Below are positions 22,581 through 34,559 of a stretch of DNA of 45,810 bases, piece by piece (position 1 is the first letter of the stretch; each line of letters begins with the position of its first letter). The translations under genes were made by a program, and so were the position numbers. A model generated the notes under the pieces. That model saw only the letters and a program-made list of their open reading frames with translations, made no database searches and was not told the DNA's origin. This DNA is from Sphaeroforma arctica JP610 (taxonomy: Eukaryota; Opisthokonta; Ichthyosporea; Ichthyophonida): the NCBI RefSeq assembly GCF_001186125.1, contig NW_014040153.1:20212-66021 (forward strand), given 5' to 3'.

Positions 22581-24402
22581 ATGAGTCAACTTCCGCCCAC
22601 GGGCCAAACCCCTATCACTACCTTTTCGTCTTTTGAGGGCGCCCAACGTTTCGAACGTGACTTCTTCTCAACACTCCAGCCATACACCAATATCTCCCAC
22701 GCCAATCATCACATCCAGCTTACCCGCACCATTCTATCTGCTGTTCTTGACACCAACGACAACCCTCACGTCAACAACACCGCCATATACTTAGGTACAC
22801 ACGCTGCATTCTCTGAACTCGATGCCATATCCGCTATCACTGACCTCAACAACTCTCACAGGGCCAACACTGATGCACAATCCGACCTCGCCCGTATTCG
22901 ACGTGACCGCGCCAACTTATCCACTAATCTCGACACCATCCGCAATGCATCTGCCAAACATTCTGACTCCATTGCTGCTCTCAACGCCGATATTGCACGC
23001 CTTCGTCACGAGCGCCATACAATCCTCACCGAATGTAACACTGCTAATACTGCCCGCGATTTAGCTCGAGCTGACCACGACCAACACACCATCGAACCCA
23101 ACTCTCTAGCTAATGACCTCGATCACATCCGCAACGAACGAGGCACGCTCATCACTGAGCGCGATCAGCTTGTCACCGAACTTGATTGCATTTGCTCCGA
23201 ACGAGCTACCCTCATCACTGAACGCACTCAGGCGCAATCTAATTACAATGACATCGTCCTCGAACGTGATAACGTTCATCGAGATCTTACCCGCATACAA
23301 GACATCAATACCAACACAACCACCGAACACACCACATTGCAAAACGACCTCGCCCGTATCCGTCATGAACGTGACACATACTTCGAGGAATGTAAAAATG
23401 CCCAATTCAAACTCATTCAAGCACAGGAACAATCCACTACATCCCCTGACACTCACCTTGAAGCTACCCACGCCGCACTCCGTAGAACTCCCGCCCTTGC
23501 TTATTGCGCACTGACCGCAACGCACAACGTGCCAACCTCATCCAACAACAACACGAACATGCACGACTTCTACAGGAGGCCCTCACCGAAAACGAAGACC
23601 TCACCACTGCCGCCACACAGCTTCATGACAAACTCGCCACCCTTTAAGCGGAAATTGCTGCCTCTGATCCCCATAGCCTCCGTCAACAGCTACAAGTAGC
23701 CCAAAGAAAGATTCTTAAGCTTGAACAATGCTCCCCATCTACCCGCTTGTCAACCCCGCCCCAAAATCGCTCAGACTCTCCTCTCCTTGGCACTCCCCGC
23801 CACGACTCCCATCAAATATCCAACATCCGTGACGTTCGCATCAGCACCGGCATACCCCTCAAGTATTTCAGTAGTCATCCATTTCACCAACTGGCATCGT
23901 CAACTCAAACATATCCTTAAGAAACACAACGTCCTTCACATTCTGCGCCCTGCCTCCACTGCCGACTCATCCGAAACGACCGTTGGCACCAACTTACTTC
24001 GACCGAGACCCCCACGCATTCTATCGCCGCCTTTGTGACGACTTCAACTCCATCACCATCGGCCACATATGGGAACTCCTCGTTCAACTCATCACCCTCC
24101 CCAAGCAACCCTCCCTAAATGACAGCATTACCAAAGTCAACCTCCTTTGGGATCAGCTCAAAGGCCACCATGCTGACACAGCCGAACTTTCTAATGTGTA
24201 CAGCCTACTGCAGTCTCTTCCTGGCGGATTCGACATCATCGCCCAGAACAGTGTGGGTACAACTGATCACATATACACCCTTGACACCATTATTACTAAA
24301 ATACGCAATTACTCCACCAATAGCAAATCCATTTTAAGTACCAGCAGCATCTATGGCGTCGCCAGTGTCTCCTACCACACCCCTGCCCCTACCCCTACCT
24401 AA
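22581..24402 (+). mobile_element. copia gag region with long coiled-coil extension
   Basis: Part of the fossil copia element. The region starts at an ATG at 22,581 (MSQLPPTGQTP). Its first part, to about 23,480, is dominated by heptad-like repeats rich in Arg, Glu, Leu, Ile and Asp (recurring RxERxxL and LxxDLxRIR patterns), which predicts a long coiled coil. Further on, 23,880-24,330 carries copia-type gag features: a TNWHRQLKHILKK block and later an LLQSLPGGFD block as in UBN2-type gag proteins. Paired CxxC-type zinc knuckles follow near 24,449. Copia gag proteins usually lack such a long coiled-coil N-terminus. Confidence 0.75.
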
Positions 24403-24439
24403 CGTCCCCAACGTGTCCCACTCGGTAAAGACCCCTCCA

Positions 24440-24600
24440 GCAACTGCTTAGCTTGCCAGAAGCCTGGCCATGGCGCCTATGACTGTCCTTCCACCAACTG
24501 TCGCCGCTGCTTGGACTCCTCCCACACCGGTTCCCAATATACTCTCCCAGGTCCCCTCAAGTGCAACTACTGCCGCAATTACACTGCCACCGCATGTCGC
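24440..24600 (+). mobile_element. Zinc-knuckle region of copia gag
   Basis: CLACQKPGHGAYDC fits the CX2CX4HX4C retroviral-type knuckle, and further Cys pairs (CRRC, CNYC) follow closely. This is the nucleic-acid-binding end of gag and confirms that the region is retroelement-derived. Confidence 0.75.
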
Positions 24601-24681
24601 CGTTCGTGAAGCCACGGAATTTCTCACGCAGCCACATCTCCACCACCAGTCCCCCACCCACCCGACCCCATCATCGAACCG

Positions 24682-25445
24682 GTGCGCTACCATGTGAACA
24701 CCTTTATACTCCGTGCCGAACCCAACCACCAACCTGTCAACGCCACTGCTCTTATCGAATCCGGCGCCGACATTTCAATCGTCACCTTCGCTGACGCACT
24801 TCTCCACGTCGAACATTGTCAATTCGTCATTGAGCTCGCGGGCGGCTCCTTCGTCACCGCGCCTGCCCGTGGCACCATCAATGGCCTCGGCCCTGCCCTC
24901 GTCCTCCCCGACGCCAGCCAGCCTACCCTCTCTGTACGCAATATGCAACGCAACGGTTACACTTTCTCCTTTCCCAAAATCCCTACTCCCGACAGCCTCG
25001 CCCAATGCCTTATCACACACGATGGTACCACCGTCAAAGTCCTTGATGAATCTGCCGGGCGCTACAACCTGAATGCTTTCCAGGCTGACAGTCTCCACAT
25101 CCATCATGCCCGCTTTGGCCACCGATCCATCCGCACAACTAAAGCCATCGCCCATACCCACAACATCCCCATCCCTCCGCCGCTGACATACTACGACGAC
25201 TACCAACTTCACCTCGCACTGTTTGACAAACACGTCGCACAGGTCTTCAGCCCCGTTGACATCGACATGTTCGCTACTAAGTACAACCACCAAGTCCCTA
25301 CCTACTGCATCCTTGACCACACAGACAAAGCCACTTCCCTTCACGACGCATACACACAGCACTGGCGCCAGTCCACCAAGCGCCTCTATGGCAACCTTCC
25401 TTGGAAAGACTTCCCACACGGTAACGCCAAGTTCGAACGCGACCA
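24682..25445 (+). mobile_element. copia protease, pre-integrase and methyltransferase-like region
   Basis: An aspartic-protease-like block (ALIESGADISIV, in the place of the usual D-S/T-G loop) is followed by a pre-integrase block (HHARFGHRSI, comparable to the HxxLGH motif of copia GAG_pre-integrase). The end of the stretch does not look like integrase. It carries ALFDK, FSPVDIDMFATKYN and YGNLPWKDF, which match the order and spacing of a methyltransferase-like segment seen in the two gypsy elements of this window. The stretch stops where the nested gypsy LTR begins. Confidence 0.6.
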
Positions 25446-26172
25446 CGTAATACCCGGGCCTCCACATTAGACTCTATGTTATAAAAGTACTCTTAAGCAG
25501 TACGAGGAACTTAAGTTTCCTAAATGGTTTTTAATGGTTTTATTAATTAATACCTTTTCCATTTTACATATCAAATATTTGGACGAGGCCATTAAAAGGC
25601 TCCAGTAAAATACCAAACATAAGAGTTGGTTTAGTTCTATTAATAGAACTATATTTACTTTCCAACTTTATTTATATCTGAATACTTCGGTAGCGAGATG
25701 CCTTAACCGAATATAGGTTTCTAGGGACTATTAACGTTACCTAGTTGATCCTCCGATCAGCCAACCAGATGTGCCAGTCTGATGAAGGCTAAGTCGGTAA
25801 TTTCTGATAAGTGGCAAGTTATTGGTTAAGACAATAACTAAGGACATCAAGAGTATTTTTCTTTTCTTCTAAAGCTAGGATTTTATGAGTCTCTCGGATT
25901 CGCCCCAATGAAACATACCATAGTTTCTAATAGAGCGACAACGAAAAACTAAATAAAATCCCTTCGGCGAAAACAGTACTGAGAGGATTATATATAGGCA
26001 ATGTCTCAGCCTCACAATCCCTCAGAGTATTGCTGTTTTCACGAGGCATACCTAACTTTACTAAAAGTCTTATTTCGTTTATTTACTTTGATATTTTCAC
26101 GATACTTAGAATTTACCTACGTGTTTATTTACTCTAAGGCGTTAATATCGCCGTAATAGACCGAATCTTACA
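25446..26172 (+). repeat. 5' LTR of gypsy A
   Basis: 727 bp, aligned with 32,847-33,602. It starts CGTAATA where the 3' LTR has TGTAATA and ends CTTACA. It contains an inverted motif (TAGTTCTATTAATAGAACTA) near 25,632. Confidence 0.88.
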
Positions 26173-26270
26173 CATTTTAAAGTTAGCAAAGGTATTAATT
26201 ACTTAGACTACTTAAGCGTTAAGGTAGATTAACTACCACACAAAAAATCTAGTAGTCATAAGTTAAGATT

Positions 26271-28090
26271 ATGACCAAGAAAGACAATACTCCTTTTAAA
26301 AAGCGTAGAGCTGAAAAGAAGAAGATGGAGAGAGAAGCCGCTAGCGCTGCCGCAGAAGCAACCGCTGCCGCTGCTAAGAAGTGATACAAGGGACACGTCT
26401 CAAGACGCCCCAACCCATTCGTCTGACAAAATTCAGAAAGAAAAGTTCACAATTGTAAGGGAGTCCCCAATTATAAGGGACAAGGACAAATCTCAGAAGG
26501 AACCTATAATGGAACCAGAGGAAGAGGCAAGCTCAAGTGGCAACCCCGAATCTACGTCTAAGACTACTAAGCTAACGCGCATAAGTAAGTTAGATACTGA
26601 AAACACTGATCTTAAGAATAAGTTAGCTACCCTTAAGAAAGACTTGACTGTTGAACATGTAGATCGATTGTAAACATCAGGAAAACATACACAGGACTTA
26701 CCGCCACTTTTACCCAATTGGGATGACAAACGTCGGAAACCAGTTAAGACTGGGTATGTTATCCAAACGCATGAATCACCCAAGATTATAATACCAACCA
26801 CTATCCGAGGAACAGCGCACCGAAAGGCCTCGACTATGGCCTTTACAAGGGGTAATAAACACCCCCGTAGACGTGTTAACGAAGTTGAATTTAATCGCTT
26901 CGATCGCACAGCACTACATCAACTCGCAGCGGATTTTCGCTCTGACGAGGTGACCGAACTTAACAAATCGGTCGACGATTATACCATTAAAATGGAAATC
27001 GCCCACGATGCGCATCATGCTGAGGATGTATCATATTTTGCTAATATGATAGCGATTAAGCAAACGCGCATCGATCAGCTACTTCAGGCCCAACGTGGAC
27101 AAGACTACAAGGATAACCAGAAGTACAAAGGACAGATCAGTCGACTTAAGTAGAACTGGGATGCCAACAGTAAGCAAGTCGAGTTTATAAACAGCCATGA
27201 CCTCGACACGCTAACCCGTACGCTTAATGCGTTTACGGTCATGCTGGAGACGAATGATATCGCTCTCCAGCAAAGGATATCTGCTTTAATGCAGACGTTT
27301 GACCCTACAGGTACAAGTTATTTGATCCTGCAGCGACACCAACATGAGCTAGACACTTGTCGTGACTGGCCAGCTGTATGTTGGTTGGCTACATCCTTGT
27401 TAAGTAAGGACATGCGTAACCCAGGACTGAGTTCAATTTTAACTGAACCAGTTGAGAACACGCCCATTCAGAGATATATTCTGAAGCTAGATGCTGACCT
27501 GAAACGTCCAGATATAACAAAGGACAAGGCACGGTGATGGTACGAGTCCCTGGTTATGCACGTGTTCTGTAAAAACATAGGAAATAACGACCGTGAGAGC
27601 CTGTACACCGAGTTGCGACGTAAACACGCGACTGAGGCTCGAGACAAGGGACATGAAACAAAGTTTCATCTATCCCGACTTACGTGGGAACAGTTTTATG
27701 ATACTGTATCCACCCTTTTCCCCGCACACCGAGTAGCATCGAAGGGAAAAGTGGCTGTTAAGAAGCCGCGGGAGCACACCGATCACGGATACGTATCCAG
27801 GTAGACCTCTAACGAGAGACCCCAACATACACGTGCTCGCGACTCCACTCTATCCACGCGACCCAATAAACGGGCACGCGCGGAGGCGAGGGACAAGGAA
27901 CCTCCATTTAAAGAGATTAAGAAATGTGCCGATGCACAGTGTGGGTATGACATGTACCAAATAACCCCTAACGGATATTGGAATGGTAGACATGCATCCA
28001 TCTGTACACACTTTCTTATTAAGTGCGACAAGTGTGAGAAGACAAATGGCTATCACACTAAGTCTTGTGACAAAGAGCCCAACATTAAGG
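26271..28090 (+). mobile_element. gypsy A gag region
   Basis: Starts at an ATG at 26,271 with a lysine-rich then alanine-rich leader (MTKKDNTPFKKRR). Helical, charged gag-like sequence follows. At 27,920-28,075 there is a Cys/His cluster with CxxC, CxxxxC and HTKSC arrangements that could be a zinc-binding knuckle. Assignment to gag rests on position between LTR and protease plus this cluster, because gag sequences diverge fast. Confidence 0.6.
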
Positions 28091-28129
28091 TGGAGTGAAG
28101 GTACTACCAGGTACAATCGTTACACAGAT

Positions 28130-29970
28130 AATACAACGACTCTTTAGATGAGCATGTAATAATCCCTGTATACTGCAATGGAAATAAAATCCTTGCGTTG
28201 ATTGATCCTGGTTCAGAAATTTCATGTATATCCGATCGCTTTGCATTAATGAAAGATATCGAAAGGAGAACACAAACAACTCACCTCATTTTAGTTGATG
28301 ATAAAACTTCTAAGTGTGATACCATGGCCACATATGTTAAAATTTCCCTGGCCGATGATAGGATCATCACTACCCAAGCTGTAATAGTTAAGATGTCACA
28401 GAAGTACGACAATATAGTCGGAATGAGCGATTTACTCACTCTAGGTATAACCGTAGCTGGTCTACCAAATAACATAGATCCATTAAAGGATCAGTCAGAC
28501 AATAACTGTCTGAATTCATATAAGCCCCCGTCATACACAGTCAAGGCATTAACACCTGACTTTGCGAACAAAATCATGGATCTGATTCTAGTAAATAAGA
28601 AGATAAAGATCACAGATTGAGCAAAATTACGTTTTAACGACGGGTATGTCAGCCTTGACTTAACCAAGGTGGACTTTACACAGTTAAAGTGTCCCTCAAG
28701 GAACTATGTATCCTGGAGACACGAGGCTGTGGTAATAGAACAAGTTGAGAAATGGCTAGCAGATGGAGTTTTTGGCACTGCTAGCCGTAGACCAACATAA
28801 CTCTGACGGATCGTTTAAGAAAGTCAGGGTATATTTAAATATGAGTCCAATAAAAATTATATTGCCGACTCATAGCTTTCACTTACCTCGTATTATCGAG
28901 CTACTGCGAAGGGTGGAAGGTGCTACAGTATTTACAACTATAGACCTTACACAAGGAAACCATCAAATGCAGGTATATGAACCACATCGTAAATACTTTA
29001 GTTTTACGTGGAAAGGTGAACAATACAGGTTCAGAGGTACACCTTTCGGGTTACACTCTTTACCAGCATTCTTCCAACAAGTAATGGAAGAAATGTTTGC
29101 AGACTTGCCTAACTTGCAAGTTTACATAGATGACATAGTCATCTTTTCCAAAACTAATGGTGAACACGCCGCATTAGTCAGACGAGTCCTTTAGAGACTC
29201 AACGAGCAAAACTTCAAGATTAACGAGAAGAAATATCACTTCGCTATGAGCGAAATACAGCTCTTAGGCTACCGATTATCTGGGGAAGGTATTAAAATCG
29301 ACCCCGGTAAGGTAGCACACCTGTTATATTGGCGAACACCAACTACATGAAGAGATGTTAACAGCATGTGTGGGTTTGTAAACTTCTTTTCAGATGAAGC
29401 ACCACACTTAGCTGACTACCTTAAACCTTTTGGACACTTAAGATGTCATAAAGGCAAACTAGGATACTTGTGGACTAAAGAGTGTGATGACGCATTTAAA
29501 GCCCTCAAACACGCAGTCCAGCAAGCACCTGTTGTACAAGGACCAGTCGATGGCGTGCCGTTTGAAATAGCAACGGACGCCTCCGACTTAGCCTTAGGAG
29601 AGGAGTATTATATCAGGTTATAGATAACAAACCCAGATATATACAATTCTTTGGTCGAGCAATGAATGCTTCACAGTTGAATTACCCAACAGTTAAACAA
29701 GAGCTATTAGCCACAGTGGCAGCTCTAACACACTTCCGATATTACTTATACAGAACAGCATTTACGCTGATGTGTGATCAGAAATCTCTTCAATATATGA
29801 AAGAGATGAACCCCGACTCACAATTACTAAGTCGCTGGCATGATACAATATCAAAGTTTCATTTTGATATAAAACATCTGCCAGGAATACATAACCATTT
29901 ACCGGATATGTTATCACGCTTCGTACCGGACTCTAATAAATCCGTACGTGAGTCACTCGCCACTGACTAG
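28130..29970 (+). mobile_element. gypsy A protease, reverse transcriptase and RNase H
   Basis: The protease-like block LALIDPGSEISCIS lies near 28,193. Reverse transcriptase blocks include FTTIDLTQGNHQM, RFRGTPFGLHSLPAFFQ and YIDDIVIFS, the signature of Ty3/gypsy polymerases. RNase H follows with EIATDASDLALG, LNYPTVKQELLA and LPGIHNHLPDMLSR, all standard gypsy motifs. This order (RT, RNase H, then integrase downstream) separates it from copia. Confidence 0.88.
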
Positions 29971-30248
29971 AAATATAATCCCAGGTGGTTTAAACTGGCT
30001 CAAAAGATATTTGGGCCACATACCATAGATATGTTTGCTGCACATCATAATGCACAACTATCCAATTACAGGACTTTAAATCATCCTTTGGGAGACACCT
30101 TTCAAATAGACCTCTCCAAACATAATGTGTGGGCTAATCCACAATGGCAGTTAATTGCCCAGCTATTAAATTATATTCATATACCTAAAGCTACTATCAC
30201 GTTGTGTTGCCCATTATGGAGTAAAGATCCATGGCTTAATAAATTGAT
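29950..30248 (+). mobile_element. Methyltransferase-like segment of gypsy A
   Basis: Just after RNase H, the sequence reads KIFGPHTIDMFAAHHNAQL, then VWANPQWQLI, then TLCCPLWSKDPWLNKL before the gap. The FGPxTxDxFA-x-N, WANPxWxLI and PxWxxxPW pattern is like the Dam-type methyltransferase-like domain reported in DIRS elements, with NPxW where DNA N6-adenine methyltransferases have an (N/D)PP(Y/W/F) motif. Whether it ever methylated DNA is unknown. Confidence 0.6.
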
Positions 30249-30630
30249 NNNNNNNNNNNNNNNNNNNNNNNNNNNNNNNNNNNNNNNNNNNNNNNNNNNN
30301 NNNNNNNNNNNNNNNNNNNNNNNNNNNNNNNNNNNNNNNNNNNNNNNNNNNNNNNNNNNNNNNNNNNNNNNNNNNNNNNNNNNNNNNNNNNNNNNNNNNN
30401 NNNNNNNNNNNNNNNNNNNNNNNNNNNNNNNNNNNNNNNNNNNNNNNNNNNNNNNNNNNNNNNNNNNNNNNNNNNNNNNNNNNNNNNNNNNNNNNNNNNN
30501 NNNNNNNNNNNNNNNNNNNNNNNNNNNNNNNNNNNNNNNNNNNNNNNNNNNNNNNNNNNNNNNNNNNNNNNNNNNNNNNNNNNNNNNNNNNNNNNNNNNN
30601 NNNNNNNNNNNNNNNNNNNNNNNNNNNNNN
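30249..30630. other. Assembly gap (382 N)
   Basis: A run of N between the methyltransferase-like segment and the integrase of gypsy A. The true length and content are unknown; a repeat-induced assembly break is likely. Confidence 0.99.
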
Positions 30631-30768
30631 ATACTATAATATGTCGTATAGGTCCCATTGGAACAACCAAATGGACCCCTTCTGAGACCTTCCTTAACAA
30701 GGTCAAAGAATCTGATATTCCACTCTCTACCCAATTGAACGCTAAGCAGTTCAAAAGCAATACAGCAC

Positions 30769-32169
30769 TTGAAGTCTGCGCACAAAAAAATACAATCTAC
30801 TAATGACACTACTGATAAGAAGCGTCAGTCTCTAGCTAGGACTCTGATTAATAACATACAGTCCAAGCCCGAGGTCTTTCAAACTCTATTTCTAAAGGGA
30901 TTAATGAAAGACAATCCTGAAGCGTATACACGTATAATGCGACTACTTAATAAGTCAGGTGTATCTAACGCACATGAGCGCACTTATGACACTCATGCGA
31001 AAGCAGGACATGAGTCTGGAAACACTACAGACTTGGAGACCACGCAAGTAGATTCTCAACACCCTACCTTTATTCTGGAGGAGCAGAATGATGAAAACAT
31101 TCTTGCTTGGCTGACGCAAAACCATAAGCTGAAGCACCAGAACGTAGTAGACGCACTTAAAGATGCGAAGCGAAATGGGATCGCGCACCCTATGCTGACA
31201 ACTTTAGTTGACAGAGTATATCAGTCATGTACAGACTGTGATCTCAATCAGATCAAGCGCTATGGGTTCGCACCGCTTAAGAGTGTGACTGAAGATGTTC
31301 AATGGCGCAGGGTCATCATTGATCTGACTGACCTGCCCACGTCCGAACACGCAGACGACCTTTACGTATGCCACTTCTTTGATGTGGCGTCACGGTTTAT
31401 TTTGCTCTATCCATTAAAGGATAAGAATACGCAGACCGTGGCAGAATTATGTTGCCAAGTCTTTGCTGACCACGGGTGGCCAGGTATTATGTTCACTGAT
31501 AACGGTAGTGAGTTCTGCGATGACGTAATGGAAACGCTAGTACTCGTATCAGGCATATGCAATAAGAGAGGTGTGCCATATAAGTTGCAAACGCAAGGCG
31601 CGAATGAAACGCGCCATAGAAGATTTAAGTACATCTTGCGTACTGCATTGACGGATGATGCAGATGATTGGCCGTACTACCTTAAGTGGGTACAAACACA
31701 GATGAACGAATGTGCTGATCCGGTTACAGGAACTACAACCACTCACTATTTTCGTGGCACATATAGTGAGTTACAATTACCCTTTAACAAGGACGAACCT
31801 GATCACCATGAGTTACCATGGTTAGAGAAGGTACAACGTACTTATAACGTTGTATATCCTTGCTTGCGAGAAATACGCAATATAGCCTTATTGAAAAGGC
31901 AAAAGCGTTGGAACACTACCAAGAAGATAGCAGAGTATCAGGTCGGTGACAGAGTTAACATCCGTCAACGTAATCCCGATGCTACTGTATTATCATCTAA
32001 ATGGATAGGTCCATATATAATCTCTGTAGCAGACACTAAAAGTGGAATGTACGAGGTAAATAACCCCGATGGTTCTAGTGCGCTTCATATAGGCACAAGT
32101 CGTATTCCGACTACAGAGATTATACTCGCAAGAAGACATGACTCTAATGCCCCTCTTGATCGTTCTTAA
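30769..32169 (+). mobile_element. gypsy A integrase
   Basis: A long frame with all three integrase modules. An N-terminal HHCC zinc region has HKLKHQNVV and CTDC. The catalytic core has IDLTDLP, FTDNGSEFCDD and GANETRHRRFK, carrying the D, D and E positions. The C-terminal module has SSKWIGPYII, the GPY/F motif known from many Ty3/gypsy integrases. A tail follows with WRTDKGGYTYYRTRF-type sequence, which may be a small targeting domain. The presence of a DDE integrase rules out a DIRS element. Confidence 0.88.
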
Positions 32170-32490
32170 TTTAAAGACATTATATGGAGAACGGATAAGG
32201 GAGGCTATACATACTATCGTACACGCTTTATAGACGGTACAATAGCTGAGTTAACTTCAGATGCGTTCGATAATCAAGACTATTTAAAAGCCTTTAATCG
32301 AAGAGATTATACTCGCAAGAAGACATGACTCTAATGCCCCTCTTGATCGTTCGGAATTTAAAGACAGTATATGGAGAACGGATAAGGGAGGCTATACATA
32401 CTATCGTACACGCTTTATAGACGGTACAATAGCTGAGTTGACTTCAGATGCTTTCGATAATCAAGACTGTTTAAAAGCCTTTAATCGAAA
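32115..32490 (+). repeat. 187-bp tandem repeat near the 3' end of gypsy A
   Basis: The sequence starting AGAGATTATACTCGCAAGAA at 32,115 recurs at 32,302 and continues in step for the rest of the unit, giving two copies with a 187-bp period and few differences. It lies between integrase and the 3' LTR. Confidence 0.85.
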
Positions 32491-32846
32491 ATGGCCTGCA
32501 TAAGTCACAAGCTGAAAAAGATAGCATGTTTCCATCGTCTGAAGGAACGGAAGTTAAAACGTATCCGCCTACAGCATTTATCCCGAGCTTTAATGCTCAT
32601 CCTTCATATGTGTTTAAGACACTGAAGCGTAAGAAACGTCCAGTCGACCACCACGGACCTACTGGACCAAAGCCCAAAACTCACAGGGTAACCGAGAACG
32701 TTTAACTTCTCCGCCTGAGAAACATTAATTATATGTTATGCTACTTAAATGTTTCGACCCGTCTTTTTCCTTTCTCGCTTTTTGACCCATAATCAGCTTG
32801 AGTGAGCAACTTGCTTCTCACGGGTCTCAAAGCTGGGTGAGGGCTG

Positions 32847-33602
32847 TGTAATAAGCCGGGCCTCCACATTAGACTCTATGTTATAAACGTACTCTTAAGC
32901 AGTACGTAAATTATAAACGTACTCTTAATAGTACGAGGAACTCAAGTTTCCTAACTGTACTCTTAATAGTACGAGGAACTTAAGTTTCCTAAAATGGTTT
33001 TTAATGGTTTAATTAATTAATACCTTTTCCATTTTATATATCAGATATTTGGACGAGGCCATTAAAAGGCCCCAGCAAAATACCAAACATAAGAGTTGGT
33101 CTAGTTCTATTAATAGAACCATATTTACTTTCCATCTTTATTTATATCTGAATACTTCGGTAGCGAGATGGCTCAACCGAATATAGGTTTCTAGGGACTA
33201 TGTTACCTAGTTGATCCTCCGATCAGCCAACTAGATGTGCCAGTCTGATGAAGGCTAAGTCGGTAATTCTTGATAAGTGGCAAGTCAATAACTAAGGACA
33301 TCAAGAGTATTTTTTCTTCTTCTAAAGAAAACCCCAATGAAACATACCATAGTTTCTAATAGAGCGACAACGAAACACTAAATAAAAACCCTTCGGCGGA
33401 AACAGTACTGAGAGAAATATATATAGGCAATATCTCAGCCTCATAATCCCTCATAGTATTGCTGTTTTCACGAGGCATACCTAACTTTACTAAAAGTCTC
33501 GTTTCGTTTATTTGCTTTGATATTTTTTACGATACTTTGAACTTACCTACTCGTTTATTTACTCTATGGCGTTAATATCTCCTTAATAGACCGAATCTTA
33601 CA
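32847..33602 (+). repeat. 3' LTR of gypsy A
   Basis: 756 bp, starting TGTAATAAGCCGGGCC and ending CTTACA. It is preceded by a purine-rich GGGTGAGGG tract that could prime plus-strand synthesis. It is longer than the 5' LTR because a GTACTCTTAA(T/G)-AGTACG block near its start is repeated. Confidence 0.88.
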
Positions 33603-34440
33603 AAGACTCCAGCCGACGTTGAACGCTTCAAAGCACAACTTCTTTCGGAATTCGACTGCTCTGTCCTCGGCAAACCCACCTGGCTTCCCGGCTGTCGCAT
33701 TATCACTAACGTTGATTCTACTAGCATCGTCCGAACCTCATACATTAATGAGGCCCTCGAGCACTTAGATATCCCCACCGCTCATCCAGTCAACACCCCC
33801 CTTCCGACTCCTTTTACTACCCATACCGCGAACTCGTCGGCACCCTTCACTACCTCTTTATCCTAGCGCGCATCGATATCACCATCGCCGTCAACAATCT
33901 CTCACGTTTCATTTTCAACCCTATCGAAGACCACTGGCTCGCTGCCTGTCGCGTCCTCCGCTATCTCCGAACCAGACCCACGCTTGGCCTCGAGTACAGC
34001 AAAACACCCCAACCGCTCTCCACTGACGCCTACGCTGATTCCGACTATGCCAGCTGCTTCACTACCCGTCGTTCCACCACCGGTTACGTCATTCGCGTAT
34101 GTAGCACACAAGTGATTTGGAAAGTAAACGCCAAAAACTGTCAGCACTAGCACTGCTGAAGCCGAATACTTTACTGCCAGTGAAGCCGCTAAACACATAC
34201 AGTGGCGCCGCAACTTCTTAACTGAACTTGGCTTTACCCCCGATGCCCCCACTGATATCCATAGCGATAACCAATCCGCCGTACATGTCATCCCCAACTC
34301 GGGCACTCCTAAGCAGCTGAAGCACGTCGTGTGTTCGCGTTCACCATATTCGTGACCTCCAGGACCAAGGTGTCACCGCCACCAAATACGTTAACTCTGC
34401 CGATAACATCGCAGACACCTTGACTAAGAGCCTTCCTCGA
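33603..34440 (+). mobile_element. copia late reverse transcriptase and RNase H
   Basis: After the nested element the copia polyprotein resumes. PADVERFKAQLLSEFD, SYINEALEHLDI and VNTPLP match the region just after the catalytic YVDD of copia reverse transcriptase. The connection block (AACRVLRYLRTRPTLGLEY) and RNase H blocks (DAYADSDYASC, TRRSTTGYV, TAEAEYFTASEA, HSDNQSAVHV, ADTLTKSLP) follow. These motifs are diagnostic of Ty1/copia. Confidence 0.88.
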
Positions 34441-34559
34441 CCCACCCACTCTAAACATACATCTAACACACTCACCGCCATCCCCGACCCTGATCAACCG
34501 TCTCTTGTTGCAACACTAGCACATTCGTTCAATAACAACCATACACACATTACCAACAC

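Larger units (their letters stand above)
25446..33602 (+). mobile_element. Ty3/gypsy LTR retrotransposon nested in the copia element (gypsy A), broken
   Basis: Fossil element of about 8.2 kb. LTRs are 25,446-26,172 and 32,847-33,602; they match along nearly their whole length with scattered differences, several percent by eye, so the insertion is moderately old but younger than its copia host. Both end in CGAATCTTACA. Parts in order: gag (26,271 to about 28,080, with a Cys/His cluster near 27,920-28,075), protease (about 28,198), reverse transcriptase (28,620-29,360, with YIDDIVIFS), RNase H (29,400-29,940), methyltransferase-like segment (29,950-30,248), assembly gap, integrase (30,769-32,169), then a 3' region containing a tandem repeat. 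It is broken, roughly ten breaks, and part is hidden by the gap. No clear target-site duplication is visible. Confidence 0.88.

Noticed and set aside
24775-25467. 230-codon minus-strand frame
   Set aside because: Antisense shadow of the C-rich copia pol region; the frame is long only because of compositional bias.
30031-30809. Long frames spanning the N run
   Set aside because: Their length comes from reading through 382 undetermined bases.
25446-33602. Classification of gypsy A as a DIRS element because of its methyltransferase-like segment
   Set aside because: It has ordinary direct LTRs and a DDE integrase with an HHCC zinc region and GPY/F module; no tyrosine recombinase is seen.
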